A stretch of 64,000 nt of DNA, taken from Coccinella septempunctata (lineage: Eukaryota > Arthropoda > Insecta > Coleoptera > Coccinellidae). Within the stretch, counting starts at the first letter, position 1, and the number at the start of each line of letters is the position of its first letter. The position numbers and the translations under genes are program-made. The DNA is taken from positions 4,382,501-4,446,500 of the forward strand of contig NC_058196.1 of assembly GCF_907165205.1 (NCBI RefSeq), read 5' to 3'. Below the pieces are notes generated by a model, which worked only from the letters and a program-made list of their open reading frames with translations, was not told the DNA's origin and ran no database searches. Shown one piece after another: positions 41,703 to 56,700 of the stretch.

Positions 41703-44700
41703 AGAGAGATAGGCTTTCGAGAATGCTTGCAATAGATTCAGCTTTTTCGAGAACCCATATTTTCATAACAATTTTTCAGATATTTGACACTGTTTAGCAA
41801 ACAATCGTATTTGTTTTTTTTCCATTTTTCATTTTCGATATGAATTCGAAGAGCTCCCTGGAGTGCAATTCTCTATTATATCATCAACAGTTTAGTTTGG
41901 TGGAATCAACAAAGTAAGTATTGTACACTCCATATCCTAAGACAGTATGATATTCCGGCAAAGGAGCAAACAGGTCATTTTAGGGGGGTCTAACCCCTTG
42001 CTCATTTTTGACTGAAAAAATCGAGATTTCAAAATTGAATTTTTGTAGTAAGATGGTAGCCATATCAACGCTGATTACAAAACCGTAAATCCCGAATGGA
42101 TCAGACGAAAATAACAGGAGATATCGCACATTGAAATTTGCACTTTTTGGAAAATGCCATTTCCAAGATGAACATCTAAACGGAGAGAGATAGGCTTTCG
42201 GGAATGCTTGCAATAGATTCAGCGTATTCGAGAAATCATATCTTTAAAACAGTTTTCAAGATATTGGACAGTGTTCAGGAAAAAATCGAATTTATTGTTT
42301 TTCCATTTTTTATTTTCGAGTTGACTTCGAGGAGCTCTCTGGAGTGCAATTCTCCATGGAATCATCAACTGTTGAGTTTGGTGGAATCTAGAAATTAAGT
42401 TTCGTATACTCCATATCCTAAGACAGTAGTAGGACACCCTGATTTTTAGGCAGAGGAGCAAATAGGTCATTTTAGGGGGTTCTAACCCCTTGCTCATTTT
42501 TGTCTGAAAAAATCGAGATTTTCAAAATTGGGTTTGTGTGCTAGGATGGAAGCCTTATCAACGCTGATTACAGAACCGTAAATCCCGAATGGATCAGACG
42601 AAAATGACAGGAGATATCGCACATTGAAATTTGCACTTTTTGGAAAATGCCATTTCCAAGATGAACATCTAAACGGAGAGAGATAGGCTTTCAAGAATGC
42701 TTGCAATAGATTCAGCTCTTTCGAGAACCCATATTTTCCTAACAATTTTTCAGATATTTGACACTGTTTAGCAAACAATCGTATTTATTGTTTTTCCATT
42801 TTTCATTTTCGAGTTGAATTCGAAGAGCTCCCTGGAGTGCAATTCTCTATGATATCATCAACTGTTTAGTTTGGTGGAATCAACAAAGTAAGTATTGTAC
42901 ACTCCATATCCTAAGACAATAGTAGGACACCATGATATTCCGGCAAAGGAGCAAATAGGTCATTTTAGGGGGGTCTAACCCCTTGCTCATTTTTGACTAA
43001 AAAAATCGAGATTTTCAAAATTGAGTTTTTGTAGTAATATGGTAGCCATATCAACGCTGATTACAAAACCGTAAATCCCGAATGGATCAGACGAAAATAA
43101 CAGGAGATATCGCACATTGAAATTTGCACTTTTTGGAAAATGCCATTTCCAAGATGAACATCTGAACGGAGAGAGATAGGCTTTCGGGAATGCTTGCAAT
43201 AGATTCAGCGTATTCGAGAAATCATATCTTCATAACAATTTTTAAGATATTGGACAGTGTTCAGGAAAAAATCGAATTTATTGTTTTTCCATTTTTTATT
43301 TTCGAGTTGACTTCGAGGAGCTCTCTGGAGTGCAATTCTGAATGGAATCATCAACTGTTTAGTTTGGTGGAATCTAGAAAGTAAGTTTCGTACACTCCAT
43401 ATCCTAAGACAGTAGTAGGACACCCTGATTTTTAGGCAGAGGAGCAAATAGGTCATTTTAGGGGGGTCAAACCCCTTGCTCATTTTTGACCAAAAAAATC
43501 AAGATTTTCAAAATTGGGTTTTTGTGCTAGGATGGAAGCCTCATCAACGCTGATTACAAAACCGTAAATCCCGAATATATCAGACGAAAACAACAGGAGA
43601 TATCGCAGATTGAAATTTGCGATTTTTGAAAATTGCCATTTCTAAGATGAAAATCTAAACGGAGGGAGATAGGCTCTCGAGAATGCTGGCAATAGATTCA
43701 GCTTTTTCGAGAACCCATATTTTCTTAACGATTTTTCAGTTATTCAACACTGTTTAGCAAAAAATCGAATTTATTGTTTTTCCATTTTTCATTTTCGAGT
43801 TGAGTTCGAAGAGCTCTCTGGAGTGCAATTCTCTATGGAATCATCAACTGTTCAGTTTGGTGGAATTAAAAAAGTAAGTATTGTACACTCCATATCCTAA
43901 GACAGTAGTAGGACACTATGATTTTCAGGCAGAGGAGCCAATATGTCATTTTATGGGGGTCTAACCCCTTGTTCATTTTTGACCAAAAAAATCGAGATTT
44001 TCAAAATTGGGTTTGTGTGCTAGGATGGAAGCCTTATCAACGCTGATTACAAAACCGTAAATCCCGAATGCATCAGACGAAAATAACAGGAGATATCGCA
44101 GATTGAAATTTGCGATTTTTGAAAATTGCCATTTCTAAGATGAAAATCTAAACGGGGGGAGATAGGCTCTCGAGAATGCTTGCAATAGATTCAGCTTTTT
44201 CGAGAACCCATATTTTCTTAACGATTTTTCAATTATTCGACACTGTTTAGCAAAAAATCGAATTTATTGTTTTTCCATTTTATATTTTCGATTTGAATTC
44301 CAAGAGCTCCCTGGAGTGCAATTCTATATGGAATCATCAACTGTTTAGTTTGGTGGAATCAACAAAGTTAGTATTGTATACTCCATATCCTAAGACAGTA
44401 GTAGGACACCCTGATTTTTAGGCAGAGGAGCAAATAGGTCATTTCAGGGGGGTCAAACCCCTTGCTCATTTTTGACCAAAAAAATCGGGATTTTCAAAAT
44501 TGAGTTTGTGTTCTAGGATGGAAGTCTTATCAACGCTGATTACAAAACCGTGAATCCCGAATGCATCAGACGAAAATAACAGGAGATATCGCAGATTGAA
44601 ATTTGCGATTTTTGAAAATTGCCATTTCCAAGATGAAAATCTAAACGGAGGGAGATACGCTCTCAAGAATGCTTGCAATAGATTAAGCTTTTTCGGGAAC

Positions 44701-47700
44701 CCATATTTTCATAAGAATTTCTCAGATATTCGACACTGTTCAGCAAAAAATCGATTTTATTGTTTTTCCATGTTTCATTTTCGAGTTGAATTCGAAGAGC
44801 TCCCTGGAGTGCAATGCTCTATGATATCATCAACTGTTTAGTTTGGTGGAATCAACAAAGTAAGTATTGTACACTCAATATCCTAAGACAGTAGTAGGAC
44901 ACCCTGATTTTTAGGCAGAGGAGCAAATAGTTCATTTTAGGGGGTTCTAACCCCTTGCTCATTTTTGACCAAAAAAATCGAGATTTTCAAAATTGAGTTT
45001 GTGTGCTAGGATGGAAGCCTCATCAACGCTGATTACAAAACCGTGAATCCCGAATGCATCAGACGAAAATGACAGGAGATATCGCACATTGAAATTTGCA
45101 CTTTTTGGAAAATGCCATTTCCAAGATGAACATCTAAACGGAGAGAGATAGGCTTTCAAGAATGCTTGCAATAGATTCAGCTCTTTCGAGAACCCATATT
45201 TTCCTAACAATTTTTCAGATATTTGACACTGTTTAGCAAACAATCGTATTTATTGTTTTTCCATTTTTCATTTTCGAGTTGAATTCGAAGAGCTCCCTGG
45301 AGTGCAATTCTCTATGATATCATCAACTGTTTAGTTTGGTGGAATCAACAAAGTAAGTATTGTACACTCCATATCCTAAGACAATAGTAGGACACCATGA
45401 TATTCCGGCAAAGGAGCAAATAGGTCATTTTAGGGGGGTCTAACCCCTTGCTCATTTTTGACTAAAAAAATCGAGATTTTCAAAATTGAGTTTTTGTAGT
45501 AATATGGTAGCCATATCAACGCTGATTACAAAACCGTAAATCCCGAATGGATCAGACGAAAATAACAGGAGATATCGCACATTGAAATTTGCACTTTTTG
45601 GAAAATGCCATTTCCAAGATGAACATCTGAACGGAGAGAGATAGGCTTTCGGGAATGCTTGCAATAGATTCAGCGTATTCGAGAAATCATATCTTCATAA
45701 CAATTTTTAAGATATTGGACAGTGTTCAGGAAAAAATCGAATTTATTGTTTTTCCATTTTTTATTTTCGAGTTGACTTCGAGGAGCTCTCTGGAGTGCAA
45801 TTCTGAATGGAATCATCAACTGTTTAGTTTGGTGGAATCTAGAAAGTAAGTTTCGTACACTCCATATCCTAAGACAGTAGTAGGACACCCTGATTTTTAG
45901 GCAGAGGAGCAAATAGGTCATTTTAGGGGGGTCAAACCCCTTGCTCATTTTTGACCAAAAAAATCAAGATTTTCAAAATTGGGTTTTTGTGCTAGGATGG
46001 AAGCCTCATCAACGCTGATTACAAAACCGTAAATCCCGAATATATCAGACGAAAACAACAGGAGATATCGCAGATTGAAATTTGCGATTTTTGAAAATTG
46101 CCACTTCCAAGATGAAAATCTAAACGGAGGGAGATACGCTCTCAAGAATGCTTGCAATAGATTAAGCTTTTTCGGGAACCCATATTTTCATAAAAATTTC
46201 TCAGATATTCGACACTGTTCAGCAAAAAATCGATTTTATTGTTTTTCCATTTTTCATTTTCGAGTTGAGTTCGAAGAGCTCTCTGGAGTGCAATTCTCTA
46301 TGGAATCATCAACTGTTTAGTTTGGTGGAATGAAAAAAGTAAGTTTTGTACACTCCATATCCTAAGACAGTAGTAGGACACTATGATTTTCAGGCAGAGG
46401 AGCCAATATGTCATTTTATGGGGGTCTAACCCCGTGTTCATTTTTGACCAAAAAAATCGAGATTTTCAAAATTGGGTTTGTGTGCTAGGATGGAAGCCTT
46501 ATCAACGCTGATTACAAAACCGTAAATCCCGAATGCATCAGACGAAAATAACAGGAGATATCGCAGATTGAAATTTGCGATTTTTGAAAATTGCCATTTC
46601 TAAAATGAAAATCTAAACGGGGGGAGATAGGCTCTCGAGAATGCTTGCAATAGATTCAGCTTTTTCGAGAACCCATATTTTCTTAACGATTTTTCAATTA
46701 TTCGACACTGTTTAGCAAAAAATCGAATTTATTGTTTTTCCATTTTATATTTTCGATTTGAATTCCAAGAGCTCCCTGGAGTGCAATTCTATATGGAATC
46801 ATCAACTGTTTAGTTTGGTGGAATCAACAAAGTTAGTATTGTATACTCCATATCCTAAGACAGTAGTAGGACACCCTGATTTTTAGGCAGAGAAGCAAAT
46901 AGGTCATTTCAGGGGGGTCAAACCCCTTGCTCATTTTTGACCAAAAAAATCGGGATTTTCAAAATTGAGTTTGTGTGCTAGGATGGAAGTCTTATCAACG
47001 CTGATTACAAAACCCTGAATCCCGAATGCATCAGACGAAAATAACAGGAGATATCGCAGATTGAAATTTGCAATTTTTGAAAATTGCCATTTCCAAGATG
47101 AAAATCTAAACGGAGGGAGATAGGCTCTCAAGAATGCTTGCAATATATTAAGCTTTTTCGGGAACCCATATTCTCTGAAAAATTTCTCAGATATTCGACA
47201 CTGTTGAGCAAAAAATCGATTTTATTGTTTTTCCATGTTTCATTTTCGAGTTGAATTCGAAGACCTCTATGGAGTGCAATGCTCTATGATATCATCAACT
47301 GTTTGGTTTGGTGAAATCAACAAAATTAGTATTGTACACTCCATATCCTAAGACAGTAGTAGGACACCCTGATTTTTAGGCAGAGCAGCAAATAAGTCAT
47401 TCTAGGGGGGGTCTAACCCCTTGCTAATTTTTGACCAAAAAAAACTCGAGATTTTCAAAATTGAGTTTGTGTGCTAGGATGGAAGCCTTATCAACTCTGA
47501 TTATAGAACCGTAAATCCCGAATGGATAAGACGAAAATTACAGGAGATATCGCAGATTGAAATTTGCGATTTTTGAAAATTGCCATAAGATGAAAATCTA
47601 AACAGAGGGAGATAGGCTTTCGAGAATGCTTTCAATAGATTCAGCTTTTTCGAGAACCCATATTTTCATAACATTTTTTCAGATTTTTGACACTGTTTAG

Positions 47701-50700
47701 CATAAAATCGAATTTATTGTTTTTCCATTTTTCATTTTCGAGTTGAATTCGAAGAGCTCCCTGGAGTTCAATTCTCTATGAAATCATCAACTGTTTAGTT
47801 TCTTGGAATCAACACAGTAAGTTTTGTACACTCCATATCCTAAGACAGAACTAGGACACCATGATTTTCCGGCAGAGGAGCAAATAGTTCATTTTAGGGG
47901 GGTCTAACGCATTGCTCATTTTTGACTAAAAAAAAATCAAGATTTTCAAAATTGAGTTTTTGTATCAGGATGGAAGCCATATCATCGCTTATTACAAAAC
48001 CTAAAATCTCAAATGGATCAGACGAATATAACAGGAGATATCGCACATTGAAATTTGCACTTTTTGAAAAATGCCATTTCCAAGATGAACATCTAAACGG
48101 ATAGAGATAGGCTGTCGGAAATGCTCGCAATAGATTCCGCGTATTCGGGAACCAATTTTTCTTCACCAATTTTTCAGATATCTGACAATGTTCAGAAAAA
48201 AATCGAGTTTATTGTTTTTCCATTTTTTATTTTCGAGTTGAATTCGAAGAGCTCTCTGGAGTGCAATTCTCTATGGAATCATCAACTGTTTAGTTTGGTG
48301 GAATCAACAAAGTAAGTATTGTACACTCCATATCCTAAGACAGTAGTAGGACACCCTGATTTTTAGGCAGAGGAGCAAATAGGTCATTTTAGGGGGCTCT
48401 AACCCCTTGCTCATTTTTGTCTTAAAAAAATCGAGATTTTCAAAATTGAGTTTCTGTATAAGGATGGTAGCCATATCAACGCTGATTACAAAACCGTAAA
48501 TCCCGAATGGATCAGACGAAAATAACAGGAGATATCGCACATTGAAATTTGCACTTTTTGGAAAATGCCATTTCCAAGATGAACATCTAAACGGAGAGAG
48601 ATAGGCTTTCGAGAATGCTTGCAATAGATTCAGCTTTTTCGAGAACCCATATTTTCATAACAATTTTTCAGATATTTGACACTGTTTAGCAAACAATCGT
48701 ATTTGTTGTTTTTCCATTTTTCATTTTCGATTTGAATTCGAAGAGCTCCCTGGAGTGCAATTCTCTATTATATCATCAACATTTTAGTTTGGTGGAATCA
48801 ACAAAGTAAGTATTGTACACTCCATATCCTAAGACAGTATGATATTCCGGCAAAGGAGCAAATAGGTCATTTTAGGGGGGTCTAACCCCTTCCTCATTTT
48901 TGACTGAAAAAATCGACATTTCAAAATTGAATTTTTGTAGTAAGATGGTAGCCATATCAACGCTGATTACAAAACCGTAAATCCCGAATGGATCAGACAA
49001 AAATAACAGGAGATATCGCCCATTGAAATTTGCACTTTTCGGAAAATGCCATTTCCAAGATGAACATCTAAACGGAGAGAGATAGGCTTTCGGGAATGCT
49101 TGCAATAGATTCAGCGTATTCGAGAAATCATATCTTTATAACAATTTTCAAGATATTGGACAGTGTTCAGGAAAAAATCGAATTTATTGTTTTTCCATTT
49201 TTTATTTTCGAGTTGACTTCGAGGAGCTCTCTGGAGTGCAATTCTCCATGGAATCATCAACTGTTTAGCTTGGTGGAATCTAGAAAGTAAGTTTCGTACA
49301 CTCCATATCCTAAGACAGTAGTAGGACACCCTGATTTTTAGGCAGAGGAGCAAATAGGTCATTTTAGGGGGTTCTAACCCCTTGCTCATTTTTGTCTGAA
49401 AAAATCGAGATTTTCAAAATTGGGTTTGTGTGCTAGGATGGAAGCCTTATCAACGCTGATTACAGAACCGTAAATCCCGAATGGATCAGACGAAAATGAC
49501 AGGAGATATCGCAGATTGAAATTTGCGATTTTTGAAAATTGCCATAAGATGAAAATCTAAACAGAGGGAGATAGGCTTTCGAGAATGCTTTCAATAGATT
49601 CAGCTTTTTCGAGAACCCATATTTTCATAACCATTTTTCAGATTTTTGACACTGTTTAGCATAAAATCGAATTTATTGTTTTTCCATTTTTCATTTTCGA
49701 GTTGACTTCGAAGAGCTCCCTGGAGTTCAATTCTCTATGAAATCATCAACTGTTTAGTTTTGTGGAATCAACAAAGTAAGTTTTGTACACTCCATATCCT
49801 AAGACAGAACTAGGACACCATGATTTTCCGGCAGAGGAGCAAATAGTTCATTTTAGGGGGGTCTAACCCATTGCTCATTTTTGACTAAAAAAAAATCAAG
49901 ATTTTCAAAATTGAGTTTTTGTATCAGGATGGAAGCCATATCATCGCTTATTACAAAACCTAAAATCTCAAATGGATCAGACGAATATAACAGGAGATAT
50001 CGCACATTGAAATTTGCACTTTTTGAAAAATGCCATTTCCAAGATGAACATCTAAACGGATAGAGATAGGCTGTCGGAAATGCTCGCAATAGATTCCGCG
50101 TATTCGGGAACCAATTTTTCTTCACCAATTTTTCAGATATCTGACAATGTTCAGAAAAAAATCGAGTTTATTGTTTTTTCATTTTTTATTTTCGAGTTGA
50201 ATTCGAAGAGCTCTCTGGAGTGCAATTCTCTATGGAATCATCAACTGTTTAGTTTGGTGGAATCAAAAAAGTAAGTATTGTACACTCCATATCCTAAGAC
50301 AGTAGTAGGACACCCTGATTTTTAGGCAGAGGAGCAAATAGGTCATTTTAGGGGGCTCTAACCCCTTGCTCATTTTTGTCTTAAAAAAATCGAGATTTTC
50401 AAAATTGAGTTTCTGTATAAGGATGGTAGCCATATCAACGCTGATTACAAAACCGTAAATCCCGAATGGATCAGACGAAAATAACAGGAGATATCGCACA
50501 TTGAAATTTGCACTTTTTGGAAAATGCCATTTCCAAGATGAACATCTAAACGGAGAGAGATAGGCTTTCGAGAATGCTTGCAATAGATTCAGCTTTTTCG
50601 AGAACCCATATTTTCATAACAATTTTTCAGATATTTGACACTGTTTAGCAAACAATCGTATTTGTTTTTTTTCCATTTTTCATTTTCGATTTGAATTCGA

Positions 50701-53700
50701 AGAGCTCCCTGGAGTGCAATTCTCTATTATATCATCAACAGTTTAGTTTGGTGGAATCAACAAAGTAAGTATTGTACACTCCATATCCTAAGACAGTATG
50801 ATATTCCGGCAAAGGAGCAAATAGGTCATTTTAGGGGGGTCTAACCCCTTGCTCATTTTTGACTGAAAAAATCGAGATTTCAAAATTGAATTTTTGTAGT
50901 AAGATGGTAGCCATATCAACGCTGATTACAAAACCGTAAATCCCGAATGGATCAGACGAAAATAACAGGAGATATCGCACATTGAAATTTGCACTTTTTG
51001 GAAAATGCCATTTCCAAGATGAACATCTAAACGGAGAGAGATAGGCTTTCGGGAATGCTTGCAATAGATTCAGCGTATTCGAGAAATCATATCTTTATAA
51101 CAATTTTCAAGATATTGGACAGTGTTCAGGAAAAAATCGAATTTATTGTTTTTCCATTTTTTATTTTCGAGTTGACTTCGAGGAGCTCTCTGGAGTGCAA
51201 TTCTCCATGGAATCATCAACTGTTTAGTTTGGTGGAATCTAGAAAGTAAGTTTCGTATACTCCATATCCTAAGACAGTAGTAGGACACCCTGATTTTTAG
51301 GCAGAGGAGCAAATAGGTCATTTTAGGGGGTTCTAACCCCTTGCTCATTTTTGTCTGAAAAAATCGAGATTTTCAAAATTGGGTTTGTGTGCTAGGATGG
51401 AAGCCTTATCAACGCTGATTACAGAACCGTAAATCCCGAATGGATCAGACGAAAATGACAGGAGATATCGCACATTGAAATTTGCACTTTTTGGAAAATG
51501 CCATTTCCAAGATGAACATCTAAACGGAGAGAGATAGGCTTTCAAGAATGCTTGCAATAGATTCAGCTCTTTCGAGAACCCATATTTTCCTAACAATTTT
51601 TCAGATATTTGACACTGTTTAGCAAACAATCGTATTTATTGTTTTTCCATTTTTCATTTTCGAGTTGAATTCGAAGAGCTCCCTGGAGTGCAATTCTCTA
51701 TGATATCATCAACTGTTTAGTTTGGTGGAATCAACAAAGTAAGTATTGTACACTTCATATCCTAAGACAATAGTAGGACACCATGATATTCCGGCAAAGG
51801 AGCAAATAGGTCATTTTAGGGGGGTCTAACCCCTTGCTCATTTTTGACTAAAAAAATCGAGATTTTCAAAATTGAGTTTTTGTAGTAATATGGTAGCCAT
51901 ATCAACGCTGATTACAAAACCGTAAATCCTGAATGGATCAGACGAAAATAACAGGAGATATCGCACATTGAAATTTGCACTTTTTGGAAAATGCCATTTC
52001 CAAGATGAACATCTGAACGGAGAGAGATAGGCTTTCGGGAATGCTTGCAATAGATTCAGCGTATTCGAGAAATCATATCTTCATAACAATTTTTAAGATA
52101 TTGGACAGTGTTCAGGAAAAAATCGAATTTATTGTTTTTCCATTTTTTATTTTCGAGTTGACTTCGAGGAGCTCTCTGGAGTGCAATTCTGAATGGAATC
52201 ATCAACTGTTTAGTTTGGTGGAATCTAGAAAGTAAGTTTCGTACACTCCATATCCTAAGACAGTAGTAGGACACCCTGATTTCTAGGCAGTGGAGCAAAT
52301 ATGTCATTTTAGGGGGGTCAAACCCCTTGCTCATTTTTGACCAAAAAAATCAAGATTTTCAAAATTGGGTTTTTGTGCTAGGATGGAAGCCTCATCAACG
52401 CTGATTACAAAACCGTAAATCCCGAATGGATCAGACGAAAATAACAAGAGATATCGCACATTGAAATTTGCACTTTTTGGAAAATGCCATTTCCAAGATG
52501 CACATCTAAACGGAGAGAGATAGGCTTTCGGGAATGCTTGCAATAGATTCAGCGTATTCGAGAACCCATATCTTCATAACGATTTTCAAGATATTGGATA
52601 GTTGCAGGAAAAAATCGAATTTATTCTTTTTCCATTTTTCATTTTCGAGTTGACTTCGAAGAGCTCTCTGGAGTGCAATTCTCCATGGAATCATCAACTG
52701 TTTAGTTTGGTGGAATCTAGAAAGTAAGTTTTGTACACTCCATATCCTAAGACAGTAGTAGGACACCATGATTTTCAGGCAGAGGAGCCAATAAGTCATT
52801 TTAGAATGAACATCTCTCTGATCATTTCTGACCCAAAAAATCGAATTTTCAAAATTGAGTTTTTGTGCTAGGATGGAAGCCTTATCAACGCTGATAACAA
52901 AACCTGAAATCTCAAATAGATCAGAAGAATATAACAGGAGATATCGCACATTGAAATTTGCACTTTTTGAAAAATGCTATTTTCAAGATGAACATCTGAA
53001 CGGAGAGAGATAGGCTTTCGAGAATGCTTGCAATAGATTCAGCGTATTCGAGAACCCATATCTTCATAACAATTTTTACGATATTTGACAGTGTTCAGGA
53101 AAAAATCGAATTTATTGTTTTTACATTTTTCATTTTTGAGTTGATTTCGAAGAGCTCTCTGGAGTGCAATTCTCTATGGAATCATCAACTGTTTAGTATG
53201 GTGGAATCAAGAAAGTAAGTATTGTACACTCCATATCCTAAGACAGTAGTAGGACACCATGATTTTCAGGCAGAGGAGCAAATAGGTCATTTTAGGGGGA
53301 TCAAGCCCCTTGCTCATTTTTTACCAAAAAATCGAATTTTCAGAATTGAGTTTTTGTGCTGATTACAAAACCGTAATTCCCGAATGGATCAGACAAAAAT
53401 AACAGGAGCTATCGCAGATTGAAATTTGCGATTTTTGAAAATTGCCATTTCCAAGATGAAAATCTATACGGAGAGAGAAAGGCTTTCGGGAATGCTTGCA
53501 ATAGATTCAGCGTATTCGAGAACCCTTATCTTCATAACAATTTTTAAGATATTTGACAGTGTTCAGGAAAAAATCGAATTTATTGTTTTTCCATTTTTCA
53601 TTTTCGAGTTGACTTCGAAGAGCTCCCTGGAGTGCAATTCTCTATGAAATCATCAACTGTTTAGTTTTGTGGAATCAACAAAGTAAGTTTTGTACACTCC

Positions 53701-56700
53701 ATATCCTAAGACAGAACTAGGACAACATGATTTTCCGGCAGAGGAGCAAATAGTTCATTTTAGGGGGGTCTAACCCATTGCTCATTTTTGACTAAAAAAA
53801 AATCAAGATTTTCAAAATTGAGTTTTTGTATCAGGATGGAAGCCATATCATCGCTTATTACAAAACCTAAAATCTCAAATGGATCAGAAGAATATAACAG
53901 GAGATATCGCACATTGAAATTTGCACTTTTTGAAAAATGCCATTTCCAAGATGAACATCTAAACGGATAGAGATAGGCTGTCGGAAATGCTCGCAATAGA
54001 TTCCGCGTATTCGGGAACCAATTTTTCTTCACCAATTTTTCAGATATCTGACAATGTTCAGAAAAAAATCGAGTTTATTGTTTTTCCATTTTTTATTTTC
54101 GAGTTGAATTCGAAGAGCTCTCTGGAGTGCAATTCTCTATGGAATCATCAACTGTTTAGTTTGGTGGAATCAACAAAGTAAGTATTGTACACTCCATATC
54201 CTAAGACAGTAGTAGGACACCCTGATTTTTAGGCAGAGGAGCAAATAGGTCATTTTAGCGGGCTCTAACCCCTTGCTCATTTTTGTCTTAAAAAAATCGA
54301 GATTTTCAAAATTGAGTTTCTGTATAAGGATGGTAGCCATATCAACGCTGATTACAAAACCGTAAATCCCGAATGGATCAGACGAAAATAACAGGAGATA
54401 TCGCACATTGAAATTTGCACTTTTTGGAAAATGCCATTTCCAAGATGAACATCTAAACGGAGAGAGATAGGCTTTCGAGAATGCTTGCAATAGATTCAGC
54501 TTTTTCGAGAACCCATATTTTCATAACAATTTTTCAGATATTTGACACTGTTTAGCAAACAATCGTATTTGTTGTTTTTCCATTTTTCATTTTCGATTTG
54601 AATTCGAAGAGCTCCCTGGAGTGCAATTCTCTATTATATCATCAACAGTTTAGTTTGGTGGAATCAACAAAGTAAGTATTGTACACTCCATATCCTAAGA
54701 CAGTATGATATTCCGGCAAAGGAGCAAATAGGTCATTTTAGGGGGGTCTAACCCCTTGCTCATTTGTGACTGAAAAAATCGAGATTTCAAAATTGAATTT
54801 TTGTAGTAAGATGGTAGCCATATCAACGCTGATTACAAAACCGTAAATCCCGAATGGATCAGACGAAAATAACAGGAGATATCGCACATTGAAATTTGCA
54901 CTTTTCGGAAAATGCCATTTCCAAGATGAACATCTAAACGGAGAGAGATAGGCTTTCGGGAATGCTTGCAATAGATTCAGCGTATTCGAGAAATCATATC
55001 TTTATAACAATTTTCAAGATATTGGACAGTGTTCAGGAAAAAATCGAATTTATTGTTTTTCCATTTTTTATTTTCGAGTTGACTTCGAGGAGCTCTCTGG
55101 AGTGCAATTCTCCATGGAATCATCAACTGTTTAGTTTGGTGGAATCTAGAAAGTAAGTTTCGTACACTCCATATCCTAAGACAGTAGTAGGACACCATGA
55201 TTTTCAGGCAGAGGAGCAAATAGGTCATTTTAGGGGGGTCAAGCCCCTTGCTCATTTTTTACCAAAAAATCGAATTTTCAGAATTGCGTTTTTGTGCTGA
55301 TTACAAAACCGTAATTCTCGAATGGATCAGACGAAAATAACAGGAGCTATCGCAGATTGAAATTTGCGATTTTTGAAAATTGCCATTTCCAAGATGAAAA
55401 TCTATACGGAGAGAGATAGGCTTTCGGGAATGCTTGCAATAGATTCAGCGTATTCGAGAACCCTTATCCTTATAACAATTTTTAAGATATTTGACAGTGT
55501 TCAGGAAAAAATCGAATTTATTGTTTTTACATTTTTCATTTTTGAGTTGATTTCGAAGAGCTCTCTGGAGTGCAATTCTCTATGGAATCATCAACTGTTT
55601 AGTTTGGTGGAATCAAGAAAGTAAGTATTGTACACTCCATATCCTAAGACAGTAGTAGGACACCATGATTTTCAGGCAGAGGAGCAAATAGGTCATTTTA
55701 GGGGGGTCTAACCCCTTGCTCATTTTTAACCAAAAAAATCGAGATTTTCGAAAATGAGTTTTTGAGCTAGGGTGAAAGCCTCAGTAACGCTGATTACAGA
55801 ACCGTAAATCCTAAATGGATCAGACGAAAATAACAGGAGCTATCGCAGATTGAAATTTGCACTTTTTGGAAAATGCCATTTCCAAGATGAACATCTAAAC
55901 GGAGAGAGATAGGCTTTCGAGAATGCTTGCAATAGATTCAGCTTCTTCATGAACCCATATTTCCATGAAAATTTCTCAGATATTCGAAACTGTCCAGCAA
56001 AAAATCGATTTTATTGTTTTTCCATGTTTCATTTTCGAGTTGACTTCGAGGAGCTCTCTGGAGTGCAATTCTCCATGGAATCATCAACTGTTTAGTTTGG
56101 TGGAATCTAGAAAGTAAGTTTTGTACACTCCATATCCTAAGACAGTAGTAGGACACCCTGATTTTTAGGCAGAGGAGCAAATATGTCATTTCAGGGGGTT
56201 CTAACCCCTTGCTCATTTTTGACCAAAAAAATCGAGATTTTCAAAATTGAGTTTGTGTGCTAGGATGGAAGCCTTATCAACGCTGATTACAGAACCGTCA
56301 ATCCCGAATGGATCAGACGAAAATAACAGGAGATATCGCAGATTGAAATTTGCACTTTTTGGAAAATGCCATTTCCAAGATGAACATCTAAACGGAGAGA
56401 GATAGGCTGTCGGAAATGCTCGCAATAGATTCCGCGTATTCGAGAAATCATATCTTCATAACAATTTTCAAGATATTGGAAAGTGTTCAGGAAATAATCG
56501 AATTTATTTTTTTTCCATTTTTCATTTTCGAGTTGACTTCGAGGAGCTCTCTGGAGTGCAATTCTCCATGGAATCATCAACTGTTTAGTTTGGTGGAATC
56601 TAGAAAGTAAGTTTTGTACACTCCATATCCTAAGACAGTAGTAGGACACCCTGATTTTTAGGCAGAGGAGCAAATAGGTCATTTTAGGGGATTCTAACCT